Part shown: positions 25,856-35,702 of the stretch, one piece after another | Position numbering within the stretch: the first letter of the stretch is position 1 | How the letters are laid out: every line of letters begins with the position of its first letter | The notes under the pieces: model-generated | What the model was told of the DNA's origin: nothing | The model's database searches: none | What the model saw: the letters and a program-made list of their open reading frames with translations, nothing else | Made by a program: the position numbers and the translations under genes | Assembly (NCBI GenBank): GCA_944387065.1 | Contig: CALXDM010000002.1 | Location: forward strand, 62,001 to 126,000 | Source: an uncultured Oscillospiraceae bacterium | GTDB lineage: Bacteria; Bacillota; Clostridia; Oscillospirales; Oscillospiraceae | Reading direction: 5' to 3' | DNA: 64,000 bases

Positions 25856-27457
25856 TTGCCAAACTATGAAGCTGAAATCCAGCGCCGCCGCACCTTCGCC
25901 ATCATCTCCCATCCCGACGCGGGCAAGACCACGCTGACGGAGAAGTTCCTGCTCTATGGGGGCGCCATCGCCCAGGCCGGGGTGGTCAAGGGGAAGAAGA
26001 ACGCCCGGGCCGCCACCTCTGACTGGATGGAGATCGAGCGGCAGCGGGGCATCTCGGTCACCTCCTCGGTCCTGCAGTTCCAGTATGAGGGCTTCTGCGT
26101 CAACATCCTGGACACTCCCGGCCACCAGGACTTCTCCGAGGACACCTACCGCACCCTCATGGCCGCCGACTCAGCCGTCATGGTCATCGACGGGGCCAAG
26201 GGGGTGGAGGTCCAGACCCGAAAGCTCTTCCATGTGTGCGCCCGGCGGGGCATCCCCATCTTCACCTTCATCAACAAGATGGACCGGGATACCCGGGACC
26301 CCTTCGAGCTGTGCCAGGAGCTGGAGCAGGAGCTGGGCATCGACACCTACCCCGTCAACTGGCCCATTGGCTGCGGTCAGGAGTTTCAAGGCGTCTACGA
26401 CCGCCAGCGGGGCAAGATCCTCCACTTTACCTCCAACACCAACGCCCGGGCGGCCATCGCCACCGAGGTGGAGCTGGGCGACCCGGAGCTGGCCAACCTC
26501 ATCGGCCAGGCCCGGCGGGACCAGCTGGCCGACGAGATCGAGCTGTTGGACGGCGCGGCCTGCCAGTTCGATCTGGACCGAGTGCGCCAGGGCAAGCTGT
26601 CCCCCGTGTTCTTCGGCTCGGCCCTGACCAACTTCGGGGTGGAGCCCTTCTTGGAGGACTTTTTGGCTATGGCCACGCCCCCCCTGCCCCGTCGGGCGGG
26701 GGAGGAACTCATCGACTCCTTTGACGAGCGCTTCTCCGCTTTTGTCTTCAAGATCCAGGCCAACATGAACAAGGCCCACCGGGACCGGGTGGCCTTCCTG
26801 CGGGTGGTGTCCGGCCGGTTTGACGCCGACCGGGAGGTCTATCACGTCCAGGGGGGCAAGAAGCTGCGCCTGTCCCGGCCCCAGCAGCTCATGGCCGCCG
26901 AGCGGGAGATCATCGAGGAGGCCTATGCCGGGGACATCATCGGCGTGTTCGACCCGGGCATCTTCTCCATCGGGGACACCCTGTGTGCCCCGGGCTGGCA
27001 GTTCCAATTCGACCCCATCCCCACCTTCGCCCCCGAGCACTTCCGCCGGGTGCGCCCGGTGGACACCATGAAGCGCAAGCAGTTTCTCAAGGGCATGGAG
27101 CAGATCGCCCAGGAGGGGGCCATCCAGATCTTCAAGACCCCCTACTCGGGCATGGAAGAGGTCATCGTCGGGGTGGTGGGCACCTTGCAGTTTGACGTGT
27201 TGGACTACCGGCTGCTGCACGAGTACGGGGTGGAGCTGCACGCTGAATCCCTGCCCTACGAGTACCTGCGCTGGGTGGAGTACGAGGGGGACGCCCCTCT
27301 GCGCCCCGACCAGCTCACCCTGCCCAACGACGCGCTGCTGGTGGAGGACTACAAGGGCAACCAGTTGCTGCTGTTTGCCTCCCTGTGGTCCATCAACTGG
27401 ACGGCGCAGCGCAATGATCAGCTCACCCTGTCCGAGTTTGGCGGGGCCCGCTTCTGA
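25856..27457 (+). CDS. prfC: Peptide chain release factor 3
   Basis: GTPase that recycles RF1/RF2 after termination. About 533 aa. G1 SHPDAGKTTLTEK, switch region RGISVTSSV, G3 DTPGHQDFSEDTYRTL, G4 NKMDRD, with RF3-specific FKIQANMNKAHRDRVAFLRV. Start TTG at 25856 (LPNYEAEIQRRRTFAII) is chosen because TGGAGG is 9 nt upstream and it gives the family N-terminus; an upstream TTG at 25820 lacks an RBS. Confidence 0.95.
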   Translation: MPNYEAEIQRRRTFAIISHPDAGKTTLTEKFLLYGGAIAQAGVVKGKKNARAATSDWMEIERQRGISVTSSVLQFQYEGFCVNILDTPGHQDFSEDTYRTLMAADSAVMVIDGAKGVEVQTRKLFHVCARRGIPIFTFINKMDRDTRDPFELCQELEQELGIDTYPVNWPIGCGQEFQGVYDRQRGKILHFTSNTNARAAIATEVELGDPELANLIGQARRDQLADEIELLDGAACQFDLDRVRQGKLSPVFFGSALTNFGVEPFLEDFLAMATPPLPRRAGEELIDSFDERFSAFVFKIQANMNKAHRDRVAFLRVVSGRFDADREVYHVQGGKKLRLSRPQQLMAAEREIIEEAYAGDIIGVFDPGIFSIGDTLCAPGWQFQFDPIPTFAPEHFRRVRPVDTMKRKQFLKGMEQIAQEGAIQIFKTPYSGMEEVIVGVVGTLQFDVLDYRLLHEYGVELHAESLPYEYLRWVEYEGDAPLRPDQLTLPNDALLVEDYKGNQLLLFASLWSINWTAQRNDQLTLSEFGGARF

Positions 27458-27492
27458 GCCGGCCGCCCCCACGAGAAGGAGGCGTTCGCGCC

Positions 27493-28443
27493 ATGACCAA
27501 ACTGTCCATCATCGTGCCCTGCTGTAACGAGCAGGCCGCCCTGCCCGTCTTCTACCAGGCAGTCACCGCCGTGGTGGCCGCCCTGCCGGAGGTGGAGGCG
27601 GAGTACCTGTTTGTGGACGATGGCTCCACCGACCAGACCCTGCCCCTGCTGCGGTCGTTGGCCGGCCAGGACGCCCGGGTGCGCTACCTGTCCTTCTCCC
27701 GCAATTTTGGCAAGGAGGCGGCCATGTACGCCGGGCTCCAGGCTGCCCGGGGCGACCTGGTGGCCATCCTGGACGCCGACCTGCAAGACCCGCCCGGGCT
27801 GCTGCCCGAAATGCTCTCCCGCATCCAATCCGGGGACTATGACTGCGTGGCGGTGCGCCGGGTCGACCGGAAGGGGGAGCCGCCCATCCGCTCCCTCTTT
27901 GCCCGGGGGTTCTACCGGCTGGTCAACCGGCTCAGCCGCACCCAAATTGTGGACGGGGCCCGGGATTTCCGCCTCATGACCCGGCAGATGGTGGACTCCA
28001 TTTTACAGCTGCCAGAGTATAACCGATTCTCCAAGGGCATCTTCGCCTGGGTGGGCTACCGCACCTGCTGGCTGGAGGTGGAGAACGTGGAGCGGGCCCA
28101 AGGGCACAGCAAGTGGTCGTTCTTTAAGCTTTGGCTGTACGCCCTGGACGGCATCATCGCCTTCTCCACCGCGCCGCTGGCCATCGCCTCCATCCTGGGG
28201 CTGCTGTTCTGCCTGGTGGCCTTCATCGCCATCGTGTTTGTCATCGTCCGTCAGCTGCTCTGGGGGGGCAGCGCCTTCGGCTGGCCCTCGCTGGTGTGCA
28301 TCCTGCTGTTTGTGACCGGCATCCAGCTGTTTTGCATCGGCATTTTGGGCCAGTACCTGGCCAAGACCTACCTGGAGGTCAAAAAGCGCCCCATCTATCT
28401 CATCCGGGAGACGGGAGGAGGTGGGCAGGATGACCCAGCATAA
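27493..28443 (+). CDS. GT2 undecaprenyl-phosphate glycosyltransferase (CsbB/GtrB type)
   Basis: 316 aa. Cytoplasmic GT-A domain: IIVPCCNEQAALP, VDDGSTDQT, SRNFGKEAAMYAGL, and DADLQDPP with the metal-binding D-x-D. Then two C-terminal membrane helices (residues about 225-290). Family transfers a sugar to bactoprenol phosphate for three-component glycosylation of wall polymers or other envelope polymers. It overlaps yfhO by 14 bases, which matches the CsbB-YfhO pairing known in Firmicutes. Confidence 0.9.
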   Translation: MTKLSIIVPCCNEQAALPVFYQAVTAVVAALPEVEAEYLFVDDGSTDQTLPLLRSLAGQDARVRYLSFSRNFGKEAAMYAGLQAARGDLVAILDADLQDPPGLLPEMLSRIQSGDYDCVAVRRVDRKGEPPIRSLFARGFYRLVNRLSRTQIVDGARDFRLMTRQMVDSILQLPEYNRFSKGIFAWVGYRTCWLEVENVERAQGHSKWSFFKLWLYALDGIIAFSTAPLAIASILGLLFCLVAFIAIVFVIVRQLLWGGSAFGWPSLVCILLFVTGIQLFCIGILGQYLAKTYLEVKKRPIYLIRETGGGGQDDPA

Positions 28444-30766
28444 CCGCTACCGGCTCTACTGGCCGCTGGCCTTCCTACTCCCAGCGCTACTGCTCACCCT
28501 CGCTTACGCCGCCCAGGGCTTCGCCCCCTTCGGGGACAAGAGCATCCTCACCTACGATATGTCCAGCCAGTATGTGGAGTTCTTCTGCGCGCTGAAGAAC
28601 GGGGACCTGTTCTTCTCCTGGTCCAAGGCCCTGGGCTCGTCCTACATCGGGGTGTTCAGCTACTATGTGTCCAGCCCCCTGTCCCTGCTCACCCTGCTGG
28701 TGCCCAACGAGGCCATGCCGGTGGGCCTGCTGTGGCTGACGGTGCTGAAGTTCGGCCTTGCGGGGCTGGCCTGCTTCCTCTTCCTCTCACGCCAGTTCCC
28801 CGGCCGGGGCTTCACCGCTCTGCTGGGGGCGGTGTGCTACGCCATGTGCGCCTACAACGTGGCCTACTCCTTGTGCATCATGTGGCTGGACGGGGTGATC
28901 TGGCTGCCGGTGGTGCTGCTGGGGGTGGAGCGGGTGCTGGACGGGCGGGGCCGGTGGCTGCTCTCCCTCAGCCTGGCCGCCTGCTTTCTGTCCACCTGGT
29001 ATATCTCCTATATGGTGGGCGGGTTCTGCCTGCTGTGGCTGGTGGCCCGGGCGGTCGCCCGGGGCATGGGCCTGCGGGAGGGCCTGCTTCGCCTGCGGGA
29101 CCTGATCGGCTGTGCCCTCTGGGCCCTGGGGGTGACCGCCTGGCTTTGGCTGCCCACCCTGCTGAGCATGTTCGGCGGCAAGTTCTCCGTCCCCCTCACC
29201 GACTACGACGGGCTGGTCAACTTCCATCCTCTGGAGCTGCTGGGCCAGTTCCTGCCTGGCCAGGTGCAGCCGTACTACGGCAGCCTACCCCTGCTCTACT
29301 GCGGCACCCTGACCGCCCTGGCCGCCCTGGGCTCCTTCTTCCTGCGCGCCATCCCGGCCCGGGCCAGGGCGGCCTATGGGGCGCTGGTGCTGGTGCTGGC
29401 GCTGTCCCTGTGGCTGTCCCCCCTGGACCGGGTGTGGCACCTGTTCCAGTACCCCAATTCCTTCCCCTACCGGTACAGCTTCCTGATGTCCTTCCTGCTG
29501 GTCTTTCTGGCCTGCCACACCCTGAACCAGGCTCAGGACGCCCTGGCCGCCCCCGGGTGCCGGGCGGCGCGGGGATGGGCCGCCCTGCTGCTGGCCGCCA
29601 CGGTGTGCGGGGAGATGGGCTACAACGCCGCTGCCACCTTCCGCGGTCTGGAGCAGACCCACCGCTATGAGTCCTATGACTCCTATCAGGACTACTATGG
29701 GGCCAACGCCGCGCTGGCCGACCGGGCACAGGCCCTGGCCGGCGCGGGGCGCTTCTACCGCATGGGGGCCACCCAAGACCGGGGACTGAATGCGCCGCTG
29801 TCCTTCGGCTATCCCGGCGTCACCCATTACAGCAGCTTCTTCAACAGCCGGCTCAACACCCTGCTCCATTCCCTGGGCTTTGCCCAGTCCTGGTACTGGA
29901 CAGCCTACTACGGCTCCACCCCCCTCACCGACGCGCTGCTGTCTATCCGCTACGTGCTCAGCGCCAACCCCATGCCCAGCGGCTACACCGCCCTGGACGC
30001 CCGGGGGGAGCTGACCCTGTATGAGAACCCCACCGTCCTCCCCCTGGCCTTTTCCGCCCCAGAGGGGCTGCTGGAGCTGGAGCTGGACAACCAGGATCCC
30101 TTCCAGAACCAAAACCGCCTGTTTGCCGCCCTCACCGGCTGGGAGGAGCCGCTGTACACCCCCGTCGCCCCGGACGCCCTGGTGGAGGAGGCTGACGGGA
30201 CGGTCACCCTCACCTTTCAGGGCAGCGGTCTGCCCCTCTATGCCAACCTGTCCTCGGTGGGGATGACCGACCTATGGGTGGACGGAGCCTACCGCACCGC
30301 CCTGAACACCGACGAGACCCGGTGCGTCCACTACCTGGGCTCCCCCGCCCAGGGGGAGGCCCTCACCGCCGTCCTCCGCTGCACCTCCCTCCAGGACTGG
30401 TCGGGCCGCTTCTACGCCCTGAACCCAGATGCCCTGACCCAGGGGCTATCCGCTCTGGCCGACGGGCCGGAGCCCCAAGTGGAGGGCGGAACGGTATACC
30501 TGTCCGTCACAGCCCAGGCGGGGCAGGCCATCGTCACCACCATTCCCGATGAGCCGGGCTGGCACGCCTATGTGGACGGGCAGGAGGTCCCCCTGTGCTC
30601 CTTCCTGGACGCCTTTCTCGCCCTGGAGGTGGGGCCTGGCAACCACACCATCCTGCTGCGCTACACCCCGCCCGGCCTGCTCCCCGGCCTGGCCCTGACC
30701 GGTGGGGCCCTGCTGCTGGCCGCCGCCCTCATCCTGATCCGCCTGCGGCGGCGCGCCCGCCCATAA
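28430..30766 (+). CDS. yfhO: YfhO family membrane glycosyltransferase
   Basis: 778 aa polytopic protein, about 11-13 membrane helices, a large extracellular C-terminal beta domain and a last helix with RLRRRARP tail. YfhO/GT-C motifs: GDKSILTYDMSSQYVEFF, SYYVSSPLSLLTLLVP, FPYRYSF, EMGYNA, and PDEPGWHAYVDGQEV. Acts outside the membrane to move sugar from the bactoprenol carrier made by the upstream GT2 onto lipoteichoic acid or a related polymer. ATG at 28430 has GGAGGAGG upstream. Confidence 0.93.
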   Translation: MTQHNRYRLYWPLAFLLPALLLTLAYAAQGFAPFGDKSILTYDMSSQYVEFFCALKNGDLFFSWSKALGSSYIGVFSYYVSSPLSLLTLLVPNEAMPVGLLWLTVLKFGLAGLACFLFLSRQFPGRGFTALLGAVCYAMCAYNVAYSLCIMWLDGVIWLPVVLLGVERVLDGRGRWLLSLSLAACFLSTWYISYMVGGFCLLWLVARAVARGMGLREGLLRLRDLIGCALWALGVTAWLWLPTLLSMFGGKFSVPLTDYDGLVNFHPLELLGQFLPGQVQPYYGSLPLLYCGTLTALAALGSFFLRAIPARARAAYGALVLVLALSLWLSPLDRVWHLFQYPNSFPYRYSFLMSFLLVFLACHTLNQAQDALAAPGCRAARGWAALLLAATVCGEMGYNAAATFRGLEQTHRYESYDSYQDYYGANAALADRAQALAGAGRFYRMGATQDRGLNAPLSFGYPGVTHYSSFFNSRLNTLLHSLGFAQSWYWTAYYGSTPLTDALLSIRYVLSANPMPSGYTALDARGELTLYENPTVLPLAFSAPEGLLELELDNQDPFQNQNRLFAALTGWEEPLYTPVAPDALVEEADGTVTLTFQGSGLPLYANLSSVGMTDLWVDGAYRTALNTDETRCVHYLGSPAQGEALTAVLRCTSLQDWSGRFYALNPDALTQGLSALADGPEPQVEGGTVYLSVTAQAGQAIVTTIPDEPGWHAYVDGQEVPLCSFLDAFLALEVGPGNHTILLRYTPPGLLPGLALTGGALLLAAALILIRLRRRARP

Positions 30767-30828
30767 CGCGGGAAAGGTTGCCCGGGAAATGGGCCGGGAG
30801 CCCTCCCCAAAATCCCCCTTTCTTCTCC

Positions 30829-30857
30829 TTGCAAGTTCCGCCCAAATGGGGTAGAAT
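30829..30857 (+). promoter_or_regulatory. Promoter of the DUF6465 gene
   Basis: TTGCAA (30829-30834), 17-nt spacer, TAGAAT (30852-30857). Confidence 0.65.
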
Positions 30858-30944
30858 GCTCCCAGCTTCGCCCCCCGTGCCCGGATGGGCCCCGCCTGTT
30901 GGCATCCTTTCCCGGGGGGCGGGTCTGAATCGGAGGAATGACAC

Positions 30945-31241
30945 ATGAAACAGGAACCCAAGCCCCGGCAAGTGGCTGCCCAGGACAAGCCGTCCGCCGC
31001 ACCGGCCAGAAAGCCCGCCGCTCCCCGTAAGCGGACGGCCAAGCCTGTCCAGGAGATCTATCTCCAATTTGGCGGCTGCCAATGGAGCTGCGCCGAGCTG
31101 GCCGAGCTGGCCAAGGCCGCCTGCGCCGCCCAGGGGCACAACCTGGCTGGCGCCAAAAAGCTGGCGGTGTACGTCAAGCCCGAGGATCGCATGGTCTACT
31201 ATGTGGTGGACGACGACCGCACCGGCAGCGTGGCTCTGTAA
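30945..31241 (+). CDS. DUF6465 family protein
   Basis: 98 aa. Residues 1-35 are a disordered Lys/Pro/Ala-rich tail; residues 36-98 form a compact domain (EIYLQFGGCQWSCAEL ... KKLAVYVKPEDRMVYYVVDD) that recurs in Clostridia as DUF6465. Function unknown. Monocistronic with its own promoter and a strong terminator. RBS GGAGG before ATG. Confidence 0.8.
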   Translation: MKQEPKPRQVAAQDKPSAAPARKPAAPRKRTAKPVQEIYLQFGGCQWSCAELAELAKAACAAQGHNLAGAKKLAVYVKPEDRMVYYVVDDDRTGSVAL

Positions 31242-31263
31242 GCCCGTCTGCCCCATTGCGAAA

Positions 31264-31301
31264 GGCCGGGGAGCCTCGCCCGATGGCGAGGCTCCCCGGC
31301 C
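31264..31301. terminator. Strong hairpin between DUF6465 gene and rpoD
   Basis: Perfect 17-bp stem 31264-31280 / 31285-31301 with CGAT loop, between convergent genes. No long T tract. Confidence 0.7.
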
Positions 31302-31344
31302 TGATCCTATCTCCGCCTGCTCCCAAGGGGGCAGGGTATCCCAT

Positions 31345-32652
31345 TCAGTTCAAGAAGTCCTTCAGCTTTTTAGAGCGGGAGGGATGGCGCAGCTTCCGCA
31401 GGGCCTTGGCCTCGATCTGACGGATGCGCTCCCGGGTGACGTTGAACTCCTTGCCCACCTCTTCCAGGGTACGGGTGCGGCCATCCTCAATGCCAAAGCG
31501 CAGCTTGAGCACCTTTTCCTCCCGAGGGGTCAGGGTGGAGAGCACCTCCACCAGCTGCTCCTTGAGCAGGGTGAAGGAGGCCGCTTCCGACGGTTCAGAG
31601 GCGGTGTCGTCCTCGATGAAGTCTCCCAGGTGGCTGTCCTCTTCCTCCCCGATGGGGGTCTCCAGGGAGACAGGCTCCTGGGCAATCTTCAGGATCTCCC
31701 GCACCTTTTCCACCGGCATACCCATCTCGGCGGCGGTCTCGTCGGGGGTGGGGTCATGGCCTAACTCCTGCAGCAGCTGCCGATTGACCCGGATGACCTT
31801 GTTGATGGTCTCCACCATGTGCACCGGGATACGGATGGTCCTGGCCTGGTCGGCGATGGCCCGGGTGATGGCCTGGCGGATCCACCAGGTGGCGTAGGTG
31901 GAAAACTTATAGCCCTTGGTGTAGTCAAACTTCTCCACCGCCTTGATCAGCCCCAGGTTCCCCTCCTGGATCAGGTCCAGGAACAGCATCCCCCGGCCCA
32001 CATAGCGCTTGGCGATGGACACCACCAGGCGCAGGTTGGCCTCGGCCAGCTCCTGCTCGGCCTGCTTCCCCTGCCGGATCAGCGTCTCCAGCTCGTCTCG
32101 CACCGGCTGGGGGGGCGCCTCATCAGCCTGTTCCATCTCCTCCAGCTGTGCCCGGGCCTCGTTGCCCCGGCCCATGGCCTGGGCCAGCTCCACCTCCTTC
32201 TCCGGGGTGAGCAGGTCCACCTTGCCGATCTCCTTGAGGTACATACGCACCGGGTCGTCCACGGCAAAGGCGTCCACCAGGGCGTTGGGGTCCACCAGCT
32301 CCTCCTCAGGCAGCTCCTCCAGCTCGGCGCCGGGGGGGACCAGTGCGTCGTCAATCTCGGCCAGCTCATCCTCCTCCCCCGAGGTGTCCACCCCCAGATT
32401 CTCCAGCACGTCGTAGATCTTATCCAGCTGCTCGCTCTCCAGGCTCAGCGACTCCAGCACCTCCATCAGCTCCCCGGAGGACAGCTTCCCCTTCTGGTAG
32501 CCGGTGTCCACCAGCTCCAGCAGCCGCTCGCCCCCCTGGATCCCCTCCACCATCTTGGCCAGATCGGACTTGGCCGCCTCAAACTTCTCCTTGCTCACCA
32601 GGGTGGACAGGGGCGCTTCACTCTTCCTGGCACTCTTTTTCCTATCTGCCAT
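31345..32652 (-). CDS. rpoD: RNA polymerase primary sigma factor SigA/RpoD
   Basis: 435 aa. N-terminal acidic 1.1-like part, region 2 ([49 protein letters not shown]), region 3 ([11 protein letters not shown]), region 4 ([31 protein letters not shown]). The last gene of dgt-dnaG-rpoD, a common Clostridial block, starting 6 nt after the dnaG stop. Confidence 0.97.
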   Translation of the reverse strand: MADRKKSARKSEAPLSTLVSKEKFEAAKSDLAKMVEGIQGGERLLELVDTGYQKGKLSSGELMEVLESLSLESEQLDKIYDVLENLGVDTSGEEDELAEIDDALVPPGAELEELPEEELVDPNALVDAFAVDDPVRMYLKEIGKVDLLTPEKEVELAQAMGRGNEARAQLEEMEQADEAPPQPVRDELETLIRQGKQAEQELAEANLRLVVSIAKRYVGRGMLFLDLIQEGNLGLIKAVEKFDYTKGYKFSTYATWWIRQAITRAIADQARTIRIPVHMVETINKVIRVNRQLLQELGHDPTPDETAAEMGMPVEKVREILKIAQEPVSLETPIGEEEDSHLGDFIEDDTASEPSEAASFTLLKEQLVEVLSTLTPREEKVLKLRFGIEDGRTRTLEEVGKEFNVTRERIRQIEAKALRKLRHPSRSKKLKDFLN

Positions 32653-32658
32653 CGGTCC

Positions 32659-34440
32659 TCATCCTCCATAGCGTTTTTTCTGTCTCAGCGCGTCCCGGAA
32701 CTGTGCCAGGTCCTCGCCAGTGTGGATTCCCGCCCTGCCCCGCTGGCCCAGGATGACCCGCTTGTAGTCCTCTAGGGCCTGCCGGGCCGTGTGGGCGCTC
32801 TGGGGCCGCTGTGCGATGGCGGCCAGGTGGTCGGCCTCCTGGGGGGTGAAGTCCCCGTCCAGGGCGGCCAGGCTGGGGGTTTGCCCGGCCTGCCACTGCC
32901 GCTTCAGCAGGGCGTAGGCCCGGCCCAGCAGCGGGGAGGAAAAATCCTCCTCCCCAAGCCCCTCCAGGGCCTGGAAGTACTCCCCGTCCAACAGCACCAC
33001 CCGCAACAGCCCCTCCTCCGCCCTGGCCGAGTGCAGGTCCTGATAGCGCAGGGCCCGTTCCCGGGGCTGGAGCTTCTGGGCCGGGGCCAGGGCCTGACGC
33101 TCCTGCCGGCGGCGCTGCTCCCAGCCCTTGCGCCGGCGCAGCCGCTCCACCTCCTGCTCCATGGCCTGGTGGGAGATGCCCGCTGCATCCGCCGCCCGGT
33201 TGCCGTAGATCTCCCGCTCCACCGGGCTGGACAGGCCGGCCACCAGCTCAGCCGCGGCCAGCAGATACTTGGTTTTCTGATCGTCCCGCTCCAGGTCAAA
33301 CTCCTCCCGTAGCAGCTCCAGGCGGTACTCCGCCGGGGTGGCGCTGCCCTCCATCAGCCCCTCAAACGCCTGGGGCCCATAGCGCTTGATGTAGTCGTCC
33401 GGGTCCTGCTTCACCAGCTCCCCCTCCGGCGTCTTCCGCCGGGGCAGCGGGAGCACCCGCACCTCGATCCCCGAATCCCGCAGCGCCGTGATGGCCCGCT
33501 GGGTGGCCTCCAGGCCGGCCGCGTCGTTGTCCAGGCAGAGCACCAGCTGCTTGCCGTAGCGGGCCAGCTGACGCACATGGTCCTCGGTTAGGGCGGTGCC
33601 CATGGTGGCCACCGTGTTGTCAAAGCCCGCCTGGTGCATGGTGATCACGTCGATGTTGCCCTCCACCAGGATCAGGTTGGGCCGCTTGGTCTTTTTGGCG
33701 TAGTTGATTCCGTAGAGGATGCTGCGCTTTTTGAAGATGGCGGTCTCCGGCGTGTTCAGGTACTTGGGCTGTGTGTCGTCCATCACTCGGCTGGTGAAGC
33801 CGATCACATCTCCCCGGGCGTCGATCACCGGCAGCATGAGCCGATTGCGGAACTTGTCGTAGATCCCGCCGTTCTTACCCGCCACAGCCAGCCCCGCTTG
33901 CAGCAGCTCGGCCTTGTCGTACCCCTGCTCGACCATGGCCCGGGTCAGCGCATCCCAGCTGTCCGGCGCGGCCCCCAGACCGAAGCGGGCGGAGAATTTG
34001 GGGCTGATGCGCCGCTGCTGCCGGATGTAGGCCGCCACCCGCGCCCCCTCGGGCCGGGCCAGCATCTCCCGGTAGAAGCGGGCCGCCTGCCGGTTCAACT
34101 CCAGGATGCGCCGGCGCTGGGCCTGCCGCCCCTGATCCGCCCGGCCCTCCTCGGGCACGGTCATCCCCTCCCGTTGGGCCAGCTTCTCCACCGCCTCAGG
34201 GAAGGTGAGGCTCTCCATCTCCATCAGGAAGCGATAGGGCCCACCCCCCTTGCCGCAGCCAAAGCAGTGGAAGATCTGTTTGGGCTCGTTGACGGAGAAG
34301 GAGGGGGTCTTTTCATGGTGGAAGGGGCACAGGCCCCAGTAGTTGGCCCCCCGCTTGGTCAGCGGGACATAGGCGGACACCACGTCCACGATGTTGACCC
34401 GGCCGCTCAGCTCCTCCAGGAACCGCTCGGGTATGGCCAT
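32659..34440 (-). CDS. dnaG: DNA primase
   Basis: 593 aa. CHC2 zinc finger (CPFHHEKTPSFSV...FHCFGCGKGG, residues about 38-65), catalytic core, Toprim (LVEGNIDVITM, LCLDNDAAGLEA), and a C-terminal helicase-interacting region. Lays RNA primers at the replication fork. Immediately upstream of rpoD. Confidence 0.96.
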   Translation of the reverse strand: MAIPERFLEELSGRVNIVDVVSAYVPLTKRGANYWGLCPFHHEKTPSFSVNEPKQIFHCFGCGKGGGPYRFLMEMESLTFPEAVEKLAQREGMTVPEEGRADQGRQAQRRRILELNRQAARFYREMLARPEGARVAAYIRQQRRISPKFSARFGLGAAPDSWDALTRAMVEQGYDKAELLQAGLAVAGKNGGIYDKFRNRLMLPVIDARGDVIGFTSRVMDDTQPKYLNTPETAIFKKRSILYGINYAKKTKRPNLILVEGNIDVITMHQAGFDNTVATMGTALTEDHVRQLARYGKQLVLCLDNDAAGLEATQRAITALRDSGIEVRVLPLPRRKTPEGELVKQDPDDYIKRYGPQAFEGLMEGSATPAEYRLELLREEFDLERDDQKTKYLLAAAELVAGLSSPVEREIYGNRAADAAGISHQAMEQEVERLRRRKGWEQRRRQERQALAPAQKLQPRERALRYQDLHSARAEEGLLRVVLLDGEYFQALEGLGEEDFSSPLLGRAYALLKRQWQAGQTPSLAALDGDFTPQEADHLAAIAQRPQSAHTARQALEDYKRVILGQRGRAGIHTGEDLAQFRDALRQKKRYGG

Positions 34441-34522
34441 AGCCTCACCCCCTGATGATAGCCAAATTCCGCTGTTTTTATGACCCCCCGCCCTGGCAAA
34501 GGGCGCGAAACGATCCCAACCC

Positions 34523-35527
34523 TCACTTCACCACCCAGCGCATGGGGATGAACAGCCGCCCAAAAGTCTCCACGGCATAGCTGTCGGTCATCCCGGCGAT
34601 GTAGTCCACCACCGCCCGCTGCGTCCCCTCCCGGGCCAGGATGTCCTGATACTCCCCAGGCAGCTTGTCCGTATGCTTGCAGTAGTAGTCGAAGAGCAGA
34701 CAGACCATGTCCTCCGCCTTGCCCTCCTCCCCCTTGGCGGCAGGGTTGAGGTAGACCGACTGGAACATGAACTGCTTAAGCTCGGCCATAGCCTTGCCCA
34801 CCGGTTCGGACTGGGTGATCCGATCCCCCTGCTGGCTGTTGCGGATCAGGTCCAGGGTCAGCGTCTGGATGCGCTCCCCGTTGGTGAAACCCAGCACCTC
34901 AGACAGGTGCACCGGGATATCGGTGGGGTAGATGATGCCCCCCCGCATGGCGTCGTCAATGTCGTGGTTGATGTAGGCGATCTTGTCGGCAAAGCGCACC
35001 AGCTGGCCCTCCAGCGTCTCGGCCAGGTCCCCTGCCGTGTGGCATAGGATGCCCCGGCGCACCTCGTAGCACAGGTTGAGCCCTTCGCCCCCCCGCTCCA
35101 ACCGGTCCACCACCCGCAGGGACTGCTCATAGTGGCGAAAACCTCCCTCCACCACCCGGTTCAAGGCCCGCTCCCCGGCATGGCCGAAGGGGGTGTGCCC
35201 CAGGTCATGGCCCAGAGCGGCCGCCTCGGTCAGGTCCTCGTTGAGCCCCAGGGCCCGGGCCATGGTACGGGCAATCCGGGACACCTCCAGGGTGTGGGTC
35301 ATGCGGGTGCGGTAGTGGTCCCCCTCGGGCTGGAGGAACACCTGGGTCTTGTGCTTGAGGCGCCGGAACGCCTTGCTGTGCACCACCCGGTCCACGTCCC
35401 GCTGGAAGCAGGTGCGCACGGGGCAGGGCGGGACGTCCACCATCCGCCCCCGGCTCTGGCTGGACAGGCAGGCCCGGGGGGAAAGGGTCTGCCGCTCCAG
35501 CTGCTCGGTATGCTCCCGAAGGTTCAT
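34523..35527 (-). CDS. dgt: Deoxyguanosinetriphosphate triphosphohydrolase (HD-domain dGTPase)
   Basis: About 334 aa. HD metal motifs: HSKAFRRLKHKTQVF, RMTHTLEVSRIART, ALGHDLGHTPFGHAGE, and DKIAYINHDIDDA. Hydrolyses dNTPs to nucleoside and triphosphate. Start at 35527 (MNLREHTEQLE) preferred by GGAAAGG spacing; an ATG at 35548 is possible. Conserved position ahead of dnaG-rpoD. Confidence 0.93.
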   Translation of the reverse strand: MNLREHTEQLERQTLSPRACLSSQSRGRMVDVPPCPVRTCFQRDVDRVVHSKAFRRLKHKTQVFLQPEGDHYRTRMTHTLEVSRIARTMARALGLNEDLTEAAALGHDLGHTPFGHAGERALNRVVEGGFRHYEQSLRVVDRLERGGEGLNLCYEVRRGILCHTAGDLAETLEGQLVRFADKIAYINHDIDDAMRGGIIYPTDIPVHLSEVLGFTNGERIQTLTLDLIRNSQQGDRITQSEPVGKAMAELKQFMFQSVYLNPAAKGEEGKAEDMVCLLFDYYCKHTDKLPGEYQDILAREGTQRAVVDYIAGMTDSYAVETFGRLFIPMRWVVK

Positions 35528-35702
35528 GGCGCCCACGCCCCTTTCCATCTGATTCTTTCATCTTAGTATACTGCTTTGCCCCTCCCGAACCCTTTTTTTC
35601 TTCCGGATTTTTTTCCTCCTCCCCCATTTTCGTCGCTTTGGCCATCATAAACGGGACAAGTCCTCCATATATCTGTACGGAATCCACCAAGGAGGGCCCG
35701 CT

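Noticed and set aside
35573..35690. Short minus-strand ORF upstream of dgt
   Set aside because: Lys/Glu-rich reading of an intergenic purine tract that runs out of frame over dgt; no family similarity.
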